Counted from the stretch's first letter, positions 52,759-62,694 are shown. The stretch is 64,000 bases of DNA from Oceanimonas smirnovii ATCC BAA-899 (GCF_000381965.1 NZ_KB908470.1:1-64000); one strand, 5' to 3'. The notes: generated by a model not told the origin, from the sequence alone. Program-made: numbers and translations.

Positions 52759-53440
52759 AGAGGGCTTCGGGCCGGCTTTTTTCGGCGGCACGAACCAGAT
52801 TGTGAAACAGCCGGCGCTGGCCGGCCAGATAAGGCAGATATTCCGGATGCCACTGCACTCCCAGCAAATAATGGCTGGAGGTGGTTTCAATGGCCTGCAC
52901 AAAGCCGTCAAGATCTCTGGCGACGACGGCAAGCCCGGTGCCCACTCGGTCTACTGCCTGATGATGCAGGCTGTTTATGCGCCACTGTGGCTGCTGCATC
53001 ACCCGGCTGAGCCGGCCGTCGCCACAGCCAATGGCGGTTTTGCGCGGCAGCGGTGTGCGCCGGTTGGAGGTGTGCAGGCGCTGCGGCCGAATATCGGCAT
53101 GCAATGAGCCGCCCAGCACCACGTTAATTAATTGCGCGCCCCGGCAAATACCGAGCAACGGCAGTCTGGTATTGAGCGCATGTTCAATCAGTTCAATTTC
53201 AAAGGCGTCCCGCTCCGGATCTGCCGGTGCCCGTCCGGTGTCGGCCCCGTAGAGGGCGGCATCGATGTCGTCACCGCCGCCAATAATCAGCCCCTGCAGT
53301 TGATCACGCTTGTGTTTATGCATATTGGCGGGGGTCAGCCGCAGTCCCTGACCACCGGCCAGCCGCAGCGACAGCCGCGTGGCCCACCAGGCCAGGGGCA
53401 GGCGGCTGTTGGGGCCGGTGACGCCAATCAGCGCAGCCAT
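52751..53440 (-). CDS. C26-type gamma-glutamyl hydrolase/glutamine amidotransferase (PuuD-like)
   Basis: A 229-residue class I glutamine amidotransferase-like hydrolase. The nucleophile is in LGICRGAQLINVVLGGSL (Cys about 98), and the His-Glu pair in LLGVQWHPEYL. PuuD hydrolyses gamma-Glu-GABA. Its start codon lies 13 bp inside the end of the amidoligase gene and its end overlaps the YqaA-like gene. Comparative work by the Aravind group described amidoligase genes beside such hydrolases, with the pair proposed to make and break a gamma-glutamyl amide. Confidence 0.88.
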   Translation of the reverse strand: MAALIGVTGPNSRLPLAWWATRLSLRLAGGQGLRLTPANMHKHKRDQLQGLIIGGGDDIDAALYGADTGRAPADPERDAFEIELIEHALNTRLPLLGICRGAQLINVVLGGSLHADIRPQRLHTSNRRTPLPRKTAIGCGDGRLSRVMQQPQWRINSLHHQAVDRVGTGLAVVARDLDGFVQAIETTSSHYLLGVQWHPEYLPYLAGQRRLFHNLVRAAEKSRPEALYD

Positions 53441-54396
53441 GGGCGCACCTTGATACCCCAGGGATCGATAAAGTCGGGTGTGAGCTGATTAAGATGGGCC
53501 TGATAAGCCAGGCATACCTGCTCAAGACGGTGTTCGTCATGGGCCAGCCATTCCACCTGCAGCCAGCCGTCCCAGGCGTGCTGTAACGACCAGAGCGGGT
53601 TGTCGATATCGGAATTAGGCAGCCGGTAGTGCAGGGTAGGGCGCTTGTTGACCTTGCTGTCCTGTACCACGGCCTGTACTTTCTGTTCATTGTGCCAGGC
53701 CAGCAACGGCAGCAGATCCATGGCCCGGTTGCGGGTAGGGTTCCAGGCCAGATAATCCTCAATAAATTGTGTCATGTCAGGCTGATAAGCAGGGCTTATC
53801 ACTTGTTTGACATAGTCTTTGGGAAAGGCGCGAATATAGGGCGATATTTTGCGGGCAGCCACGATATCTTCGTGGGCGTCAAGCCAGTCGTGCAGGCACA
53901 GATAGGCACGGAAATAGCGCAAAATAGTGTGAATGCCGGTGTCGGGCAGCTCGGGGTTAAGATGCAGGCCAAAAGCATAATGCAGGGCGTGGCGGGTGCC
54001 CTGGGCACCCAGCTCTCTGAGCCGGCCAAACAACCGGTTGAGCTCATTCAGCCGTGACAGGGGCAGCGGCGGGCAAACCAGCTCCAGCGGTACCAGCTGC
54101 AAGGCCAGGCTGCCCAGCAAGTCGGTGGCGGCCTGTTCCAGCTCGCCGGGCGGATGCTGTTTTTGCTCCCGGGCCAGCTGTTTAAGATAGTCAAAGTCGA
54201 GTTCGGCCCGAAAGCAGCCGTCTTCGGTCAGAATATCGGTTTCATAGTCTGATACCGGCTGAGCCTGGCCCTTAAGGGTGTCGGCCACCACAAAAGCCAG
54301 CTGCTCCAGCGTAATACCGCTGAGCTCCAGCTCCACGCCCAGCCGGCGCTCTTCACCCTGAGTAGTCGTCAGTTGCGGGGGCATGGCAAGTGGCAT
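53428..54396 (-). CDS. Putative amidoligase (PF12224-type)
   Basis: A 322-residue ATP-dependent amide ligase of the glutamine-synthetase-like COOH-NH2 ligase fold. RRLGVELELSG has the first metal/acid pair (ExE) and DGCFRAELDFDYL, LVPLELVCPPLP and HALHYAFGLHLNPELP supply further acidic and His positions. The family is thought to join a gamma-carboxylate to an amine, possibly peptide- or lipid-linked, but products are unknown. It overlaps the hydrolase and is 2 bp downstream of the TorD-like gene. Confidence 0.85.
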   Translation of the reverse strand: MPLAMPPQLTTTQGEERRLGVELELSGITLEQLAFVVADTLKGQAQPVSDYETDILTEDGCFRAELDFDYLKQLAREQKQHPPGELEQAATDLLGSLALQLVPLELVCPPLPLSRLNELNRLFGRLRELGAQGTRHALHYAFGLHLNPELPDTGIHTILRYFRAYLCLHDWLDAHEDIVAARKISPYIRAFPKDYVKQVISPAYQPDMTQFIEDYLAWNPTRNRAMDLLPLLAWHNEQKVQAVVQDSKVNKRPTLHYRLPNSDIDNPLWSLQHAWDGWLQVEWLAHDEHRLEQVCLAYQAHLNQLTPDFIDPWGIKVRPWLR

Positions 54397-54398
54397 CG

Positions 54399-55004
54399 TT
54401 ACTCCGCTACGTTGTTGAGATAGTGCAGATCCATGATAAACACCGCCTGCAGCAGGGCAGCCGCGGCAGCATAAAAGCCGTTATGGTCACGCTCGCTGCA
54501 ACGGGTAACAAACGCAGGCAGCCAGTCAATCAGCAGGGTATTGGCCAGCTCTCTTTGCTGATCCAGCAGCGCCAGGCGGCCCTTCTCGTCGCCGGCTTCG
54601 GCAGCGGTCATGGCCAGGGTACCCATCATTTCCAGCTGGTTACACACATGCAGCGGATCATCATCGGCAAGGCCGGTGCCGTGTTGTTTAAGCAGCATGC
54701 TCATTAACAGCAGGTTATCTTGTGATGCTTCACTCAGGTGCTGAGTGTCGAGCAAGGACGGGCTGGCCGTAAGCGCCTGATAACGGCCGGCCAGCGCGTC
54801 GTGTTGTGCCTGCTCAGCCTGCTGGCGAAAGGCTTCTGTGGCTTCGGTGAGCGGATCTAGGGTGGCAAGACTGTCAAGAAAGCGGTGCATGTCGTAGCCA
54901 CCAAAGTCATTGAGGTCGTCTTTGCTGAGGGGGGCGGCAAACAGGGCGGTAAACCAGTGATACAGCTCTGCCCGGCGCTGGGAAGTAACTCTGAACGCTT
55001 GCAT
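54399..55004 (-). CDS. TorD/DmsD family chaperone-like protein
   Basis: A 201-residue all-helical protein of the TorD family: RRAELYHWFTALFAAPLS near the N-terminus, the DPLHVCNQLEMMGTLA segment in the EPxDHLxxQLExMxxL position, and a C-terminal WLPAFVTRC...GFYAAAAALLQAVFI. TorD proteins help fold molybdoenzymes, but no molybdoenzyme gene is in view. Tight coupling (2-bp gap) to amidoligase, hydrolase and membrane protein genes is unusual for TorD and suggests a different client. Start follows AAAAGGGGATT. Confidence 0.82.
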   Translation of the reverse strand: MQAFRVTSQRRAELYHWFTALFAAPLSKDDLNDFGGYDMHRFLDSLATLDPLTEATEAFRQQAEQAQHDALAGRYQALTASPSLLDTQHLSEASQDNLLLMSMLLKQHGTGLADDDPLHVCNQLEMMGTLAMTAAEAGDEKGRLALLDQQRELANTLLIDWLPAFVTRCSERDHNGFYAAAAALLQAVFIMDLHYLNNVAE

Positions 55005-55252
55005 AATCCCCTTTTACTCGTGATGCGGCCCTGACGGGCGGTAAATCGAAACAATATTCTATCGGGTTTACCGGTCAACGTCATACCCGGTAAAACACTT
55101 GATTTGTTAAAGTTGAGTTAAACTTTATGTGAAGTTTTCAACATAAATGGTAAAAAAAACGTTGAAGCCGGGCTTCAGGGCTAGGCCGGATTGTCGCTTG
55201 GGGGTACAATTTGGCTTTCAGTGACAATCCCCCCATGAGTCAGGAGAGACGG
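55005..55252. other. Divergent torD-like/glyA control region
   Basis: A 248-bp gap. Its middle (about 55080-55160) is AT-rich, with TTGTTAAAGTTGAGTTAAACTTTATG-like runs suitable for sigma-70 promoters on both strands. I found no PurR or MetR box with confidence and no ORF. Confidence 0.5.
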
Positions 55253-56506
55253 ATGTTAAAGCGTGAGATGAATATCGCCGATTATGATCCCCAGCTGTGG
55301 CAAGCCATCAGTGATGAAACCGTGCGTCAGGAAGAGCACATTGAGCTGATTGCTTCCGAGAACTACACCAGCCCGCGGGTGATGCAGGCGCAGGGTTCTC
55401 AGCTGACCAACAAATACGCCGAAGGCTATCCGGCCAAGCGTTTCTACGGTGGCTGTGAATACGTGGATCAGGTAGAAGAGCTGGCCATAGCGCGTGTCAA
55501 AGAGCTGTTTGGCGCCACCTGGGCTAACGTTCAGCCGCACTCCGGCTCTCAGGCCAACTCCGCTGTTTTTCTGGCGCTGGTCAAGCCCGGCGATACCGTG
55601 ATGGGCATGAACCTGGCTCACGGTGGTCACCTGACTCACGGCTCTCCCGCCAACTTTTCCGGCAAGCTGTATAACATCATTCCCTACGGCATTAACGAGC
55701 AGGGCGTGATCGATTATGAAGAAATGGAGCGCCTGGCGGTTGAGCACAAGCCGAAGATGATCATCGGCGGCTTCTCTGCCTTCTCCGGCATTGTAGACTG
55801 GGCCCGCATGCGCGAAATTGCCGACAAAGTGGGTGCCTGGTTTATGGTCGACATGGCTCACGTAGCCGGTCTGATTGCCGCCGGTGTTTACCCCAGCCCG
55901 CTGCCTCATGCTCATGTGGTGACCTCTACCACCCACAAGACCCTGGCTGGTCCTCGTGGCGGTATTATTCTGTCTGCCGCCAACAACGAAGAGCTGGAAA
56001 AGAAACTGAACTCTGCTGTTTTCCCCGGTGGTCAGGGCGGCCCCCTGATGCATGTGATTGCTGCCAAGGCCGTGGCCTTTAAAGAAGCGCTGGAGCCCGA
56101 GTTCAAGGAATATCAGGCGCAGGTAGTGAAAAACGCCCAGGCCATGGCCGACGAGTTCCAGAAGCGTGGTTTCAAGGTGGTATCCGGCGGCACTCACAAC
56201 CACCTGTTCCTGCTGGATCTGATCGACAAGGACATCACCGGTAAGGAAGCCGATGCCGCTCTGGGACGCGCCTTTATTACCGTAAACAAGAACGCCGTGC
56301 CCAATGATCCGCGTTCTCCGTTTGTGACCTCCGGCATTCGTATCGGTACTCCTGCCGTTACCCGCCGTGGCTTTAAAGAAGCCGACGTGCGCCAGCTGGC
56401 CGGCTGGATCTGCGATGTGCTGAGCAACATCAACGACGACGCCACCATCGCCAGCGTAAAAGAGCAGGTGCTGGACATCTGCCGTCGCCACCCGGTTTAC
56501 GCGTAA
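55253..56506 (+). CDS. glyA: Serine hydroxymethyltransferase
   Basis: A 417-residue PLP enzyme converting serine + THF to glycine + methylene-THF. [39 protein letters not shown], and the PLP-lysine motif [16 protein letters not shown] are nearly identical to E. coli GlyA. The ATG at 55253 has AGGAG 8 bp upstream. Monocistronic and followed by a repeat-rich gap before nrdR. Confidence 0.98.
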   Translation: MLKREMNIADYDPQLWQAISDETVRQEEHIELIASENYTSPRVMQAQGSQLTNKYAEGYPAKRFYGGCEYVDQVEELAIARVKELFGATWANVQPHSGSQANSAVFLALVKPGDTVMGMNLAHGGHLTHGSPANFSGKLYNIIPYGINEQGVIDYEEMERLAVEHKPKMIIGGFSAFSGIVDWARMREIADKVGAWFMVDMAHVAGLIAAGVYPSPLPHAHVVTSTTHKTLAGPRGGIILSAANNEELEKKLNSAVFPGGQGGPLMHVIAAKAVAFKEALEPEFKEYQAQVVKNAQAMADEFQKRGFKVVSGGTHNHLFLLDLIDKDITGKEADAALGRAFITVNKNAVPNDPRSPFVTSGIRIGTPAVTRRGFKEADVRQLAGWICDVLSNINDDATIASVKEQVLDICRRHPVYA

Positions 56507-56700
56507 CACGCACCGGGATTAGGGACTAAACCCAGGGAGTAGGGAATAGTGAATAGGGAGTAGCAACTCCCCCCACTATTCCCCATTCCCGCTTCACAAT
56601 TCCCTGCTCCCCATTCCCGTTTTTAAAAAAACTCCCCGCTTTCATTCCACAGCCCGCTTCTTTACACTAACAGCCGATTAACAGGCCCTGCGGAGGCTTT
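56507..56700. other. Intergenic region with GGGAATAG-type imperfect repeats
   Basis: Between about 56521 and 56627 the units GGGAGTAGGGAATAGTG/GAATAGGGAGTAG occur tandemly and then as their reverse complement (ACTCCCC..CACTATTCCCCATTCCC), giving a long imperfect hairpin ending in TTTTAAAAAAAC. It is the likely end of glyA and an intergenic repeat element. No gene. Confidence 0.7.
56527..56590. repeat. Imperfect inverted repeat behind glyA
   Basis: GGGAATAGTG pairs with CACTATTCCC and GGGAGT with ACTCCC, separated by AGCA and an unpaired GAATA bulge. Such units are probably repeated elsewhere in the genome. Confidence 0.65.
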
Positions 56701-57150
56701 ATGCACTGCCCCTTTTGTAACGCAACTGAAACCAAGGTCATCGACTCCCGTCTGGTGGGCGATGGCTTGCAGGTGCGCCGGCGGCGGGAGTGCAATGCCT
56801 GCAGGGAGCGTTTCACCACCTTTGAAACCGCCGAGCTGGTAATGCCGCGCATTATTAAAAGCAGCGGCATTCGCGAACCCTTTAACGAAGACAAGCTGGA
56901 AGCCGGCATGCAGCGGGCGCTGGAAAAGCGTCCGGTGAGCACCGAGGCTATAGAGCAGTCGGTGAGTCGCATCAAGTCGCGGCTGCGGGCTACCGGTGAG
57001 CGAGAAGTAAAATCGGAGCTGGTGGGCAACCTGGTGATGGACGAGCTTAAACAGCTCGACAAGGTGGCTTACATTCGTTTTGCATCCGTGTATCGTTGTT
57101 TTGAGGATCTGCGTCAGTTTGGCGAAGAAATAGCCCGCCTGGAGCAATAA
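56701..57150 (+). CDS. nrdR: Transcriptional repressor NrdR
   Basis: A 149-residue ATP-cone repressor of ribonucleotide reductase genes. The zinc ribbon is MHCPFC...[12 protein letters not shown], and the ATP-cone follows ([14 protein letters not shown]...[17 protein letters not shown]). Co-transcribed with ribD (1 bp between), a common neighbour. Confidence 0.97.
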   Translation: MHCPFCNATETKVIDSRLVGDGLQVRRRRECNACRERFTTFETAELVMPRIIKSSGIREPFNEDKLEAGMQRALEKRPVSTEAIEQSVSRIKSRLRATGEREVKSELVGNLVMDELKQLDKVAYIRFASVYRCFEDLRQFGEEIARLEQ

Positions 57151-58266
57151 GTGTTCACACCCCAAGATGCGCACTGGATGGCCAGAGCGCTTGAGCTGGC
57201 CCGTCGTGGCCGCTATACCACCAGCCCCAATCCGGCGGTGGGCTGCGTGATCGTGAAAGACGGCCACATTGTCGGCGAAGGCTTTCATCAGCGCGCCGGC
57301 GGCCCCCATGCGGAAGTGTTTGCCCTGCGGGCCGCCGGTGGCGCTGCCCGCGGTGCCACTGCTTATGTGACCCTGGAGCCCTGCTCTCATTATGGCCGCA
57401 CGCCACCCTGTGCTCAGGGCCTGATTGACGCCGGTGTGGCCCGGGTGGTGGCCGCCATGGTGGATCCCAACCCCCAGGTGGCGGGCAGGGGCCTGGCCAT
57501 GCTGCGCGAGGCGGGCATAGCAGCCGAAGCCGGCCTGATGACCCAGGAAGCGGAAGCGGTGAATGTAGGCTTTTTGCACCGCATGCGCACACGCCGGCCC
57601 TTTGTCACCTTAAAGCTGGCTGCCAGCCTGGATGGCCGCACCGCACTGGCCAATGGTGAAAGCAAATGGATCACCGGCCCCGCTGCCCGGCGCGATGTGC
57701 AGCGCCACCGGGCGCAAAGCTGCGCCATTCTTTCCGGTGCCGATACCGTATTAATGGACAATGCCGCGCTGAATGTGCGCTGGCAGGAGCTGCCCGGCTC
57801 ACTGCAGCAACACTACCCCGAAGCTGAGCTGCGCCAGCCGCTGCGCATCATTATTGATACGCAAAACCGCTTGCATGCCGGCCTGCGCCTGTTTGCTCAG
57901 CCCGGCCCCATCTTGCTGCTGCGGAGCAAGGTCACCGGTGGTTTTAGCGAGCAAGTAGAAGAATGCCTGCTGCCGTTAAGCGATCATGGCAAGCTGGATC
58001 TGACGTTGCTGCTGGACGAGCTGGGCCGGCGGCAGCTGAACCATCTGTGGGTAGAGGCGGGTGCCACGCTTGGGGGCGCGCTGTTTGCGGCCGGACTGGT
58101 GAATGAGCTGATTTTGTATCAGGCCCCCATGCTGATGGGCAACCCGGCCCGGGGCCTGCTGGCGCTGCCGGAATTTACCGCCATGAGTCAGCCGCCACGG
58201 CTGGCATGGCAGGACAGCCGCTTTGTGGGTGACGATCTTAAACTGACTGCAAGAGTAACCGACTGA
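57151..58266 (+). CDS. ribD: Bifunctional riboflavin deaminase/reductase RibD
   Basis: A 371-residue enzyme: cytidine-deaminase-like domain (about 1-145) with HAEVFAL and PCSHYGRTPPC zinc ligands, then the HTP reductase domain (RPFVTLKLAASLDGRTAL, LWVEAGATLGGALF). The first gene of riboflavin synthesis in the cluster, starting with GTG directly after nrdR. Overlaps ribE by one base. Confidence 0.95.
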   Translation: MFTPQDAHWMARALELARRGRYTTSPNPAVGCVIVKDGHIVGEGFHQRAGGPHAEVFALRAAGGAARGATAYVTLEPCSHYGRTPPCAQGLIDAGVARVVAAMVDPNPQVAGRGLAMLREAGIAAEAGLMTQEAEAVNVGFLHRMRTRRPFVTLKLAASLDGRTALANGESKWITGPAARRDVQRHRAQSCAILSGADTVLMDNAALNVRWQELPGSLQQHYPEAELRQPLRIIIDTQNRLHAGLRLFAQPGPILLLRSKVTGGFSEQVEECLLPLSDHGKLDLTLLLDELGRRQLNHLWVEAGATLGGALFAAGLVNELILYQAPMLMGNPARGLLALPEFTAMSQPPRLAWQDSRFVGDDLKLTARVTD

Positions 58267-58928
58267 TGTTTACCGGTATTGTTGAAGCCACCGGCACCCT
58301 GGCCGCCATTGAGCGAAAGAGTGCCTCCTCGGTGATCCGCATTCATTGTCCGGCGCTGGATTTATCTGATGTGGCACTGGGTGATTCCATTGCCACCAAC
58401 GGCGTGTGCCTCACCGTGACCGAGCTTGGCAAAGATTATTATTGCGCTGATGTGTCGGCAGAAACCATTGCCCGCACCGGCTTTGCCGATTACCAGACGG
58501 GGCAGGCGGTCAATCTGGAAAAAGCCCTGTTGCCCACCACCCGCCTGGGCGGCCATCTGGTGTCAGGTCATGTGGATGGCGTGGGACGGATCACCAAAAA
58601 AGCCAGGGTCGGATTTGCCATTGAGCTGTGGGTTGACGCACCCGAGGCGCTGGCCCGCTATATTGCCGAAAAAGGCTCCATCACGGTAGATGGCATCAGC
58701 CTCACAGTAAATGCGGTATCAGGCTCGGCCTTTAAATTGACGCTGGTACCCCATACATTAAACAACACCACGCTGAATGACTGGCAGGTTGGCCGCAGTG
58801 TTAACCTGGAAGTAGATTTGATTGCCCGCTATCTGGAGCGCCTGCTGAGTGCCGATGCGCCGCCAGCGTCCGGCGGGCTGACGCTGGCGACCCTGGCCGC
58901 CAGCGGATTTGTAAAGTCAGCGGTTTAG
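58266..58928 (+). CDS. ribE: Riboflavin synthase, alpha subunit
   Basis: A 220-residue trimer-forming synthase with two lumazine-binding barrels ([12 protein letters not shown]..., about 1-97, and [14 protein letters not shown]..., about 98-200) that dismutate 6,7-dimethyl-8-ribityllumazine. Called ribC in some E. coli nomenclature. Overlaps ribD stop. Confidence 0.96.
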   Translation: MFTGIVEATGTLAAIERKSASSVIRIHCPALDLSDVALGDSIATNGVCLTVTELGKDYYCADVSAETIARTGFADYQTGQAVNLEKALLPTTRLGGHLVSGHVDGVGRITKKARVGFAIELWVDAPEALARYIAEKGSITVDGISLTVNAVSGSAFKLTLVPHTLNNTTLNDWQVGRSVNLEVDLIARYLERLLSADAPPASGGLTLATLAASGFVKSAV

Positions 58929-58950
58929 CGAATTAACCAAGGGGAACATC

Positions 58951-60060
58951 ATGGCCTTAAGCAGTACCCAGGAAATCATCGACGACATTCGTCAGGGCAA
59001 AATGGTCATTCTGATGGATGACGAAGACAGAGAAAATGAAGGCGATCTGATCATGGCCGCCGAGCATGTGCGTCCGGAAGACATCAATTTTATGGCCAAA
59101 TATGGTCGTGGCCTGATCTGTCTGACCCTGACCGAAGCCCGTTGTCGTCAGCTCGACATTCCCCAGATGGTGAGCCGCAATACCGAGCAGTTTTCCACCG
59201 CCTTTACTGTTTCCATTGAAGCTGCCGAAGGGGTGACTACCGGGATTTCTGCTGCCGACCGTGCCCGCACTGTGCAGGCCGCCGTGGCCCAGAATGCCAA
59301 ACCCGCCGATCTGGTGCAGCCCGGCCATATTTTTCCGCTCAAGGCGCAGAATGGCGGCGTGCTGACCCGTGCCGGTCATACCGAAGCGGGCTGCGACCTG
59401 GCCCGTCTGGCCGGCGTGGAGCCGGCAGCGGTGATTGTGGAAATTCTGAACGAAGACGGCACCATGGCCCGCCGCCCGGATCTGGAAAAGTTTGCCGAGC
59501 AGCATGGCATCAAGCTGGGCACCATTGCCGATCTGATCGAGTACCGCAACCAGAACGAAACCACCATTGAGCAGGTAGCCCGCTGCAAACTGCCCACCGA
59601 GCACGGTGAGTTCGAGCTGGTCACTTTCCGCGATACCATCGACAATCAGGTGCACTTTGCCCTGCGCAAGGGCGAGATTAAGGCCGACCAGCCGGCACTG
59701 GTGCGGGTACACATTCACGATATGCTCACCGATGTGCTGATGACCGACCGCCATGCGTCCCGCACCTGGCCGCTGGACAAGTCCATGGCGCGCATTGCCG
59801 AAGAAGGCGGTGTGCTGGTGATTCTGGGCAAGGAAGAAACCCCGGATCATCTGCTGTCTGTGGTACGCATGTTTGAGGCCGCCGACAAGGGAGAGCGTCC
59901 GGAAGGAGCCAAGCGCCAGGGCACGTCCCGCCGTGTGGGCGTGGGCTCGCAGATTTTGCGCGCCATGGGCGTGGGCAAGATGCGTCTGCTCAGTTCACCC
60001 AAGCGTTATCATGCGCTGTCGGGTTTTGGTCTGGAAGTGGTGGAATACGTCACCGAGTAA
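58951..60060 (+). CDS. ribB: 3,4-dihydroxy-2-butanone 4-phosphate synthase with degenerate GTP cyclohydrolase II domain (RibBX-like)
   Basis: A 369-residue two-domain protein. The N-terminal DHBP synthase has [18 protein letters not shown] and the acidic/His site ([14 protein letters not shown]). The C-terminal domain has the RibA fold (...[30 protein letters not shown]...) but where functional RibA has the zinc cysteines C-x10-C-x-C, here the sequence reads [18 protein letters not shown], without cysteines. This is the RibBX type of Shewanella and Vibrio, whose second domain is catalytically dead. GTP cyclohydrolase II must be encoded elsewhere. In the rib operon with a 22-bp gap. Confidence 0.92.
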   Translation: MALSSTQEIIDDIRQGKMVILMDDEDRENEGDLIMAAEHVRPEDINFMAKYGRGLICLTLTEARCRQLDIPQMVSRNTEQFSTAFTVSIEAAEGVTTGISAADRARTVQAAVAQNAKPADLVQPGHIFPLKAQNGGVLTRAGHTEAGCDLARLAGVEPAAVIVEILNEDGTMARRPDLEKFAEQHGIKLGTIADLIEYRNQNETTIEQVARCKLPTEHGEFELVTFRDTIDNQVHFALRKGEIKADQPALVRVHIHDMLTDVLMTDRHASRTWPLDKSMARIAEEGGVLVILGKEETPDHLLSVVRMFEAADKGERPEGAKRQGTSRRVGVGSQILRAMGVGKMRLLSSPKRYHALSGFGLEVVEYVTE

Positions 60061-60143
60061 GCTGCCCCTTTGTATTTGAGTTTGTGTGAAAAAAGGTCAA
60101 CAATACTGGACTCTGACGCGCTCAAATATCAAAGCAGGCAATT

Positions 60144-62141
60144 ATGGCCATCTGGGGAAAAGGACTTCGGGCAAAATCGATTTTTGCTTTACTGCTGGTG
60201 TGTATGCTGGCCTTTATTCCGGCAATCGGGATTGGCTGGCAGCTGCTCAGTGGCATTCAGGAGCACTTTGGCCGTGCCTATGCAGAAAACTTTACCCGGC
60301 TTAACCGCCAGAAGGTGCTGGTGCCACTCACCCGTGAGCTGGCGCTGGCACAGCGTTTTGCCAACTCGGTACTGACCCGTGAATGGCTTGCCAGCGGGAA
60401 TAATCAGACCCTGTTTATTCGTGAAGCCGAAGGCTTCGCGAATGAATTCAGCAGCGGATCCTGGTTTCTGGTCAGTGCCGACTCGCTGAATTATTACTAC
60501 CGTGCTCCCAAGGTGCCGTTCGGTGCCTTGCCCAAATATCGTCTGCAACCCGATAACAACGCTGATCAGTGGTTTTTTAATTTGCTGACCGCGCCCTCAC
60601 CGTTAAGCATTAATGTTAACCATGATAAAACGCTGGGAGTAACCCGGGTCTGGATTAACATGCGTGTAGAGCAGGATGGCCGCGCCATTGGCATGGCAGG
60701 CACCGGCCTGGAACTGACGAACTTTATTAACGACTTTATTGCCGTTGAGGAGAAAGGGGTGGTGCCCATGATCCTGGACGATGCCGGGCGTTTTCAGGCT
60801 CATGCCGACACCGGGCTGATTTCCTTTGGCTCGGCGGCCGGCGTCAGCGGCGGAGGAATAACGCTATTTGATATGCTGGATTCAGCACCGGACAGCGACA
60901 AGCTGGCCGCATTGCTTGCCAGCGCCAGGCGTGCTCCCGATAGTGTGGCAATGGACTGGATCATGCTGGATGGCAAGCGGCAGCTGCTGGCTGTCAGTTA
61001 TATTCCCGAGCTTGACTGGTATCTCGCCACAGCCATGGATCTGGGGCTGGCGCAGATCATTCAGCCGGGCCTGTTTAATGCTGCCCTGCTGGGGCTGGTA
61101 TTGATCCTGGCTATTTTACTGCTGGGCCTGGCTTATGGCGTAGACAGGGTAGTGCTGACGCCGCTGCGCCGGCTGCAGGGCTCGGCCAGTGCCATTGCCA
61201 GCGGTAGTTATGAGGTGTCGCTGCCGGCCCCTTCCAGTGACGAAATTGGCGATCTCAGCCGTGCCTTTGGCGTGATGGCCAATAAGGTGCGCAGCCATAC
61301 CGAAGAGCTGGAGCAAAAAGTACAAAGCCGCACTGAAGAGCTGGAAAAAGCCAACCGGCAGATGCGCCAGGCTCATCAGCTGATTAATGATTCCATCGAC
61401 TACGCCAGCCTGATCCAAAAAGCCATTTTGCCCGACCGCCAGCTGACCCGCACCCTGGGAGAAGATCATTTTGTGCTGTGGCATCCGCGGGACGTGGTGG
61501 GCGGTGATTTTTACTTGTTTCAGCCCGGTGAGCAGGGCCGCTTTCTGGTGGGTGTGGTGGACTGTGCCGGCCATGGCGTGGCAGGCGCGCTGATGACCAT
61601 GCTGGGGCGGGCCGCGCTGGATCATGCGGTGCGTGAGCACGGTATTGAATCCCCGGCGGCCATTTTACAGCTGGCAGACCATACCCTGAGGGGCATGCTG
61701 CAAGACACAGAGCTGCCACGGGGGCTGGCCACCACCATGGATGCCGGCCTGGTATATGTGGATCCGGTGGCAGGCCAGCTGGTGTTCAGCGGAGCCAAGA
61801 TGTCACTTTATATCAGTAACGGTGACGAAGTGGCGGAGCACAAGGGCCTGCGCCGTTGCCTGCTGGATCGGCGGCCGGGCACGTTTGAAGATCTGACATT
61901 GCCGGTGCATCGCGATGAGGTGTATTACCTGGCTACAGACGGCTACCTGGATCAGGCCGGTGGTGTAAAGGGCTTTGGGCTTGGCAGCAGCCGCTTTCAT
62001 GAATTGCTGCGTACTCATGCGCAGCTGCCGCTGAGCGAGCAGGCCGAGATGCTGAAACAGGCACTGGATGAATACCGGGGCAGTCATGCTCAGCGGGATG
62101 ATATTACCCTGCTGGCATTCCGTATGGATGCTAACCAATAA
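60144..62141 (+). CDS. siaA: SiaA: membrane-bound PP2C-like phosphatase (dCache-HAMP-SpoIIE)
   Basis: A 665-residue sensor phosphatase. An N-terminal TM helix (about 12-32) and a second (about 309-331) bracket a periplasmic dCache-type sensing domain; HAMP follows (VLTPLRRLQGSASAIASGSYEVS), a coiled coil (about 385-420), and a SpoIIE/PP2C domain with [27 protein letters not shown] and QRDDITLLAFR, the metal ligands. In Pseudomonas aeruginosa SiaA dephosphorylates SiaC. First of a four-gene run with SiaB, SiaC and SiaD. Confidence 0.93.
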   Translation: MAIWGKGLRAKSIFALLLVCMLAFIPAIGIGWQLLSGIQEHFGRAYAENFTRLNRQKVLVPLTRELALAQRFANSVLTREWLASGNNQTLFIREAEGFANEFSSGSWFLVSADSLNYYYRAPKVPFGALPKYRLQPDNNADQWFFNLLTAPSPLSINVNHDKTLGVTRVWINMRVEQDGRAIGMAGTGLELTNFINDFIAVEEKGVVPMILDDAGRFQAHADTGLISFGSAAGVSGGGITLFDMLDSAPDSDKLAALLASARRAPDSVAMDWIMLDGKRQLLAVSYIPELDWYLATAMDLGLAQIIQPGLFNAALLGLVLILAILLLGLAYGVDRVVLTPLRRLQGSASAIASGSYEVSLPAPSSDEIGDLSRAFGVMANKVRSHTEELEQKVQSRTEELEKANRQMRQAHQLINDSIDYASLIQKAILPDRQLTRTLGEDHFVLWHPRDVVGGDFYLFQPGEQGRFLVGVVDCAGHGVAGALMTMLGRAALDHAVREHGIESPAAILQLADHTLRGMLQDTELPRGLATTMDAGLVYVDPVAGQLVFSGAKMSLYISNGDEVAEHKGLRRCLLDRRPGTFEDLTLPVHRDEVYYLATDGYLDQAGGVKGFGLGSSRFHELLRTHAQLPLSEQAEMLKQALDEYRGSHAQRDDITLLAFRMDANQ

Positions 62142-62151
62142 GGAGTTGCCG

Positions 62152-62694
62152 ATGAATGGCATAGATCTGCTGTCGATTCGCGAGCAGTTTAATCAAAATC
62201 ATATACTGTTGTGTTTTAACGGCCCCATTTCCCGCAGTTTGATTGAGGAAATTGGCAAGGCCCTGCGTAATTATCTGCAGGCTGATAACGCCCAGCCCGG
62301 TGCCGCCATGGATGTGTTTGGTGTCTATATTGAACTGACTCAGAATATTCGCCATTACGCCAGCCGGCTGAACTACAACGAGCAGGAAGGATCCGCCACC
62401 GTTGTGGTGGCCCGGGATGAGGCCGGTCATTACAATGTGATGGCGGGCAACCTGGTGGAGCTGGCCGACGGCGAGCGTATTTGTCAGCGGATTGATGAGC
62501 TGGCCACCATGGACAAGCAAGGCCTTAAAGCTGCCTATAAAACTCAGCTGCGTGCTCCCCGTGATTCAGACGGCGTGAGTGGTGCCGGCCTTGGCCTGCT
62601 TGACGTCGCCCGTAAATCAGCAGCACCAATGACGGCAAGGCTGGTTAGAATAAGCGAGCAGCGTGGCTTTTTAAGTATTTTGGCGGTGGTATAA
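62152..62694 (+). CDS. siaB: SiaB family kinase/phosphotransfer protein
   Basis: A 180-residue member of the SiaB (DUF6272) family, a histidine-kinase-like ATPase fold that phosphorylates SiaC in P. aeruginosa. N-terminal ILLCFNGPISRSLIEEIGKAL and the C-terminal part GLGLLDVARKSAAPMTARLVRI are the visible conserved blocks; the NQxxx ATP box is divergent. ATG 62152 has AAGGAG 8 bp upstream. Follows siaA by 10 bp and precedes siaC by 20 bp. Confidence 0.88.
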   Translation: MNGIDLLSIREQFNQNHILLCFNGPISRSLIEEIGKALRNYLQADNAQPGAAMDVFGVYIELTQNIRHYASRLNYNEQEGSATVVVARDEAGHYNVMAGNLVELADGERICQRIDELATMDKQGLKAAYKTQLRAPRDSDGVSGAGLGLLDVARKSAAPMTARLVRISEQRGFLSILAVV

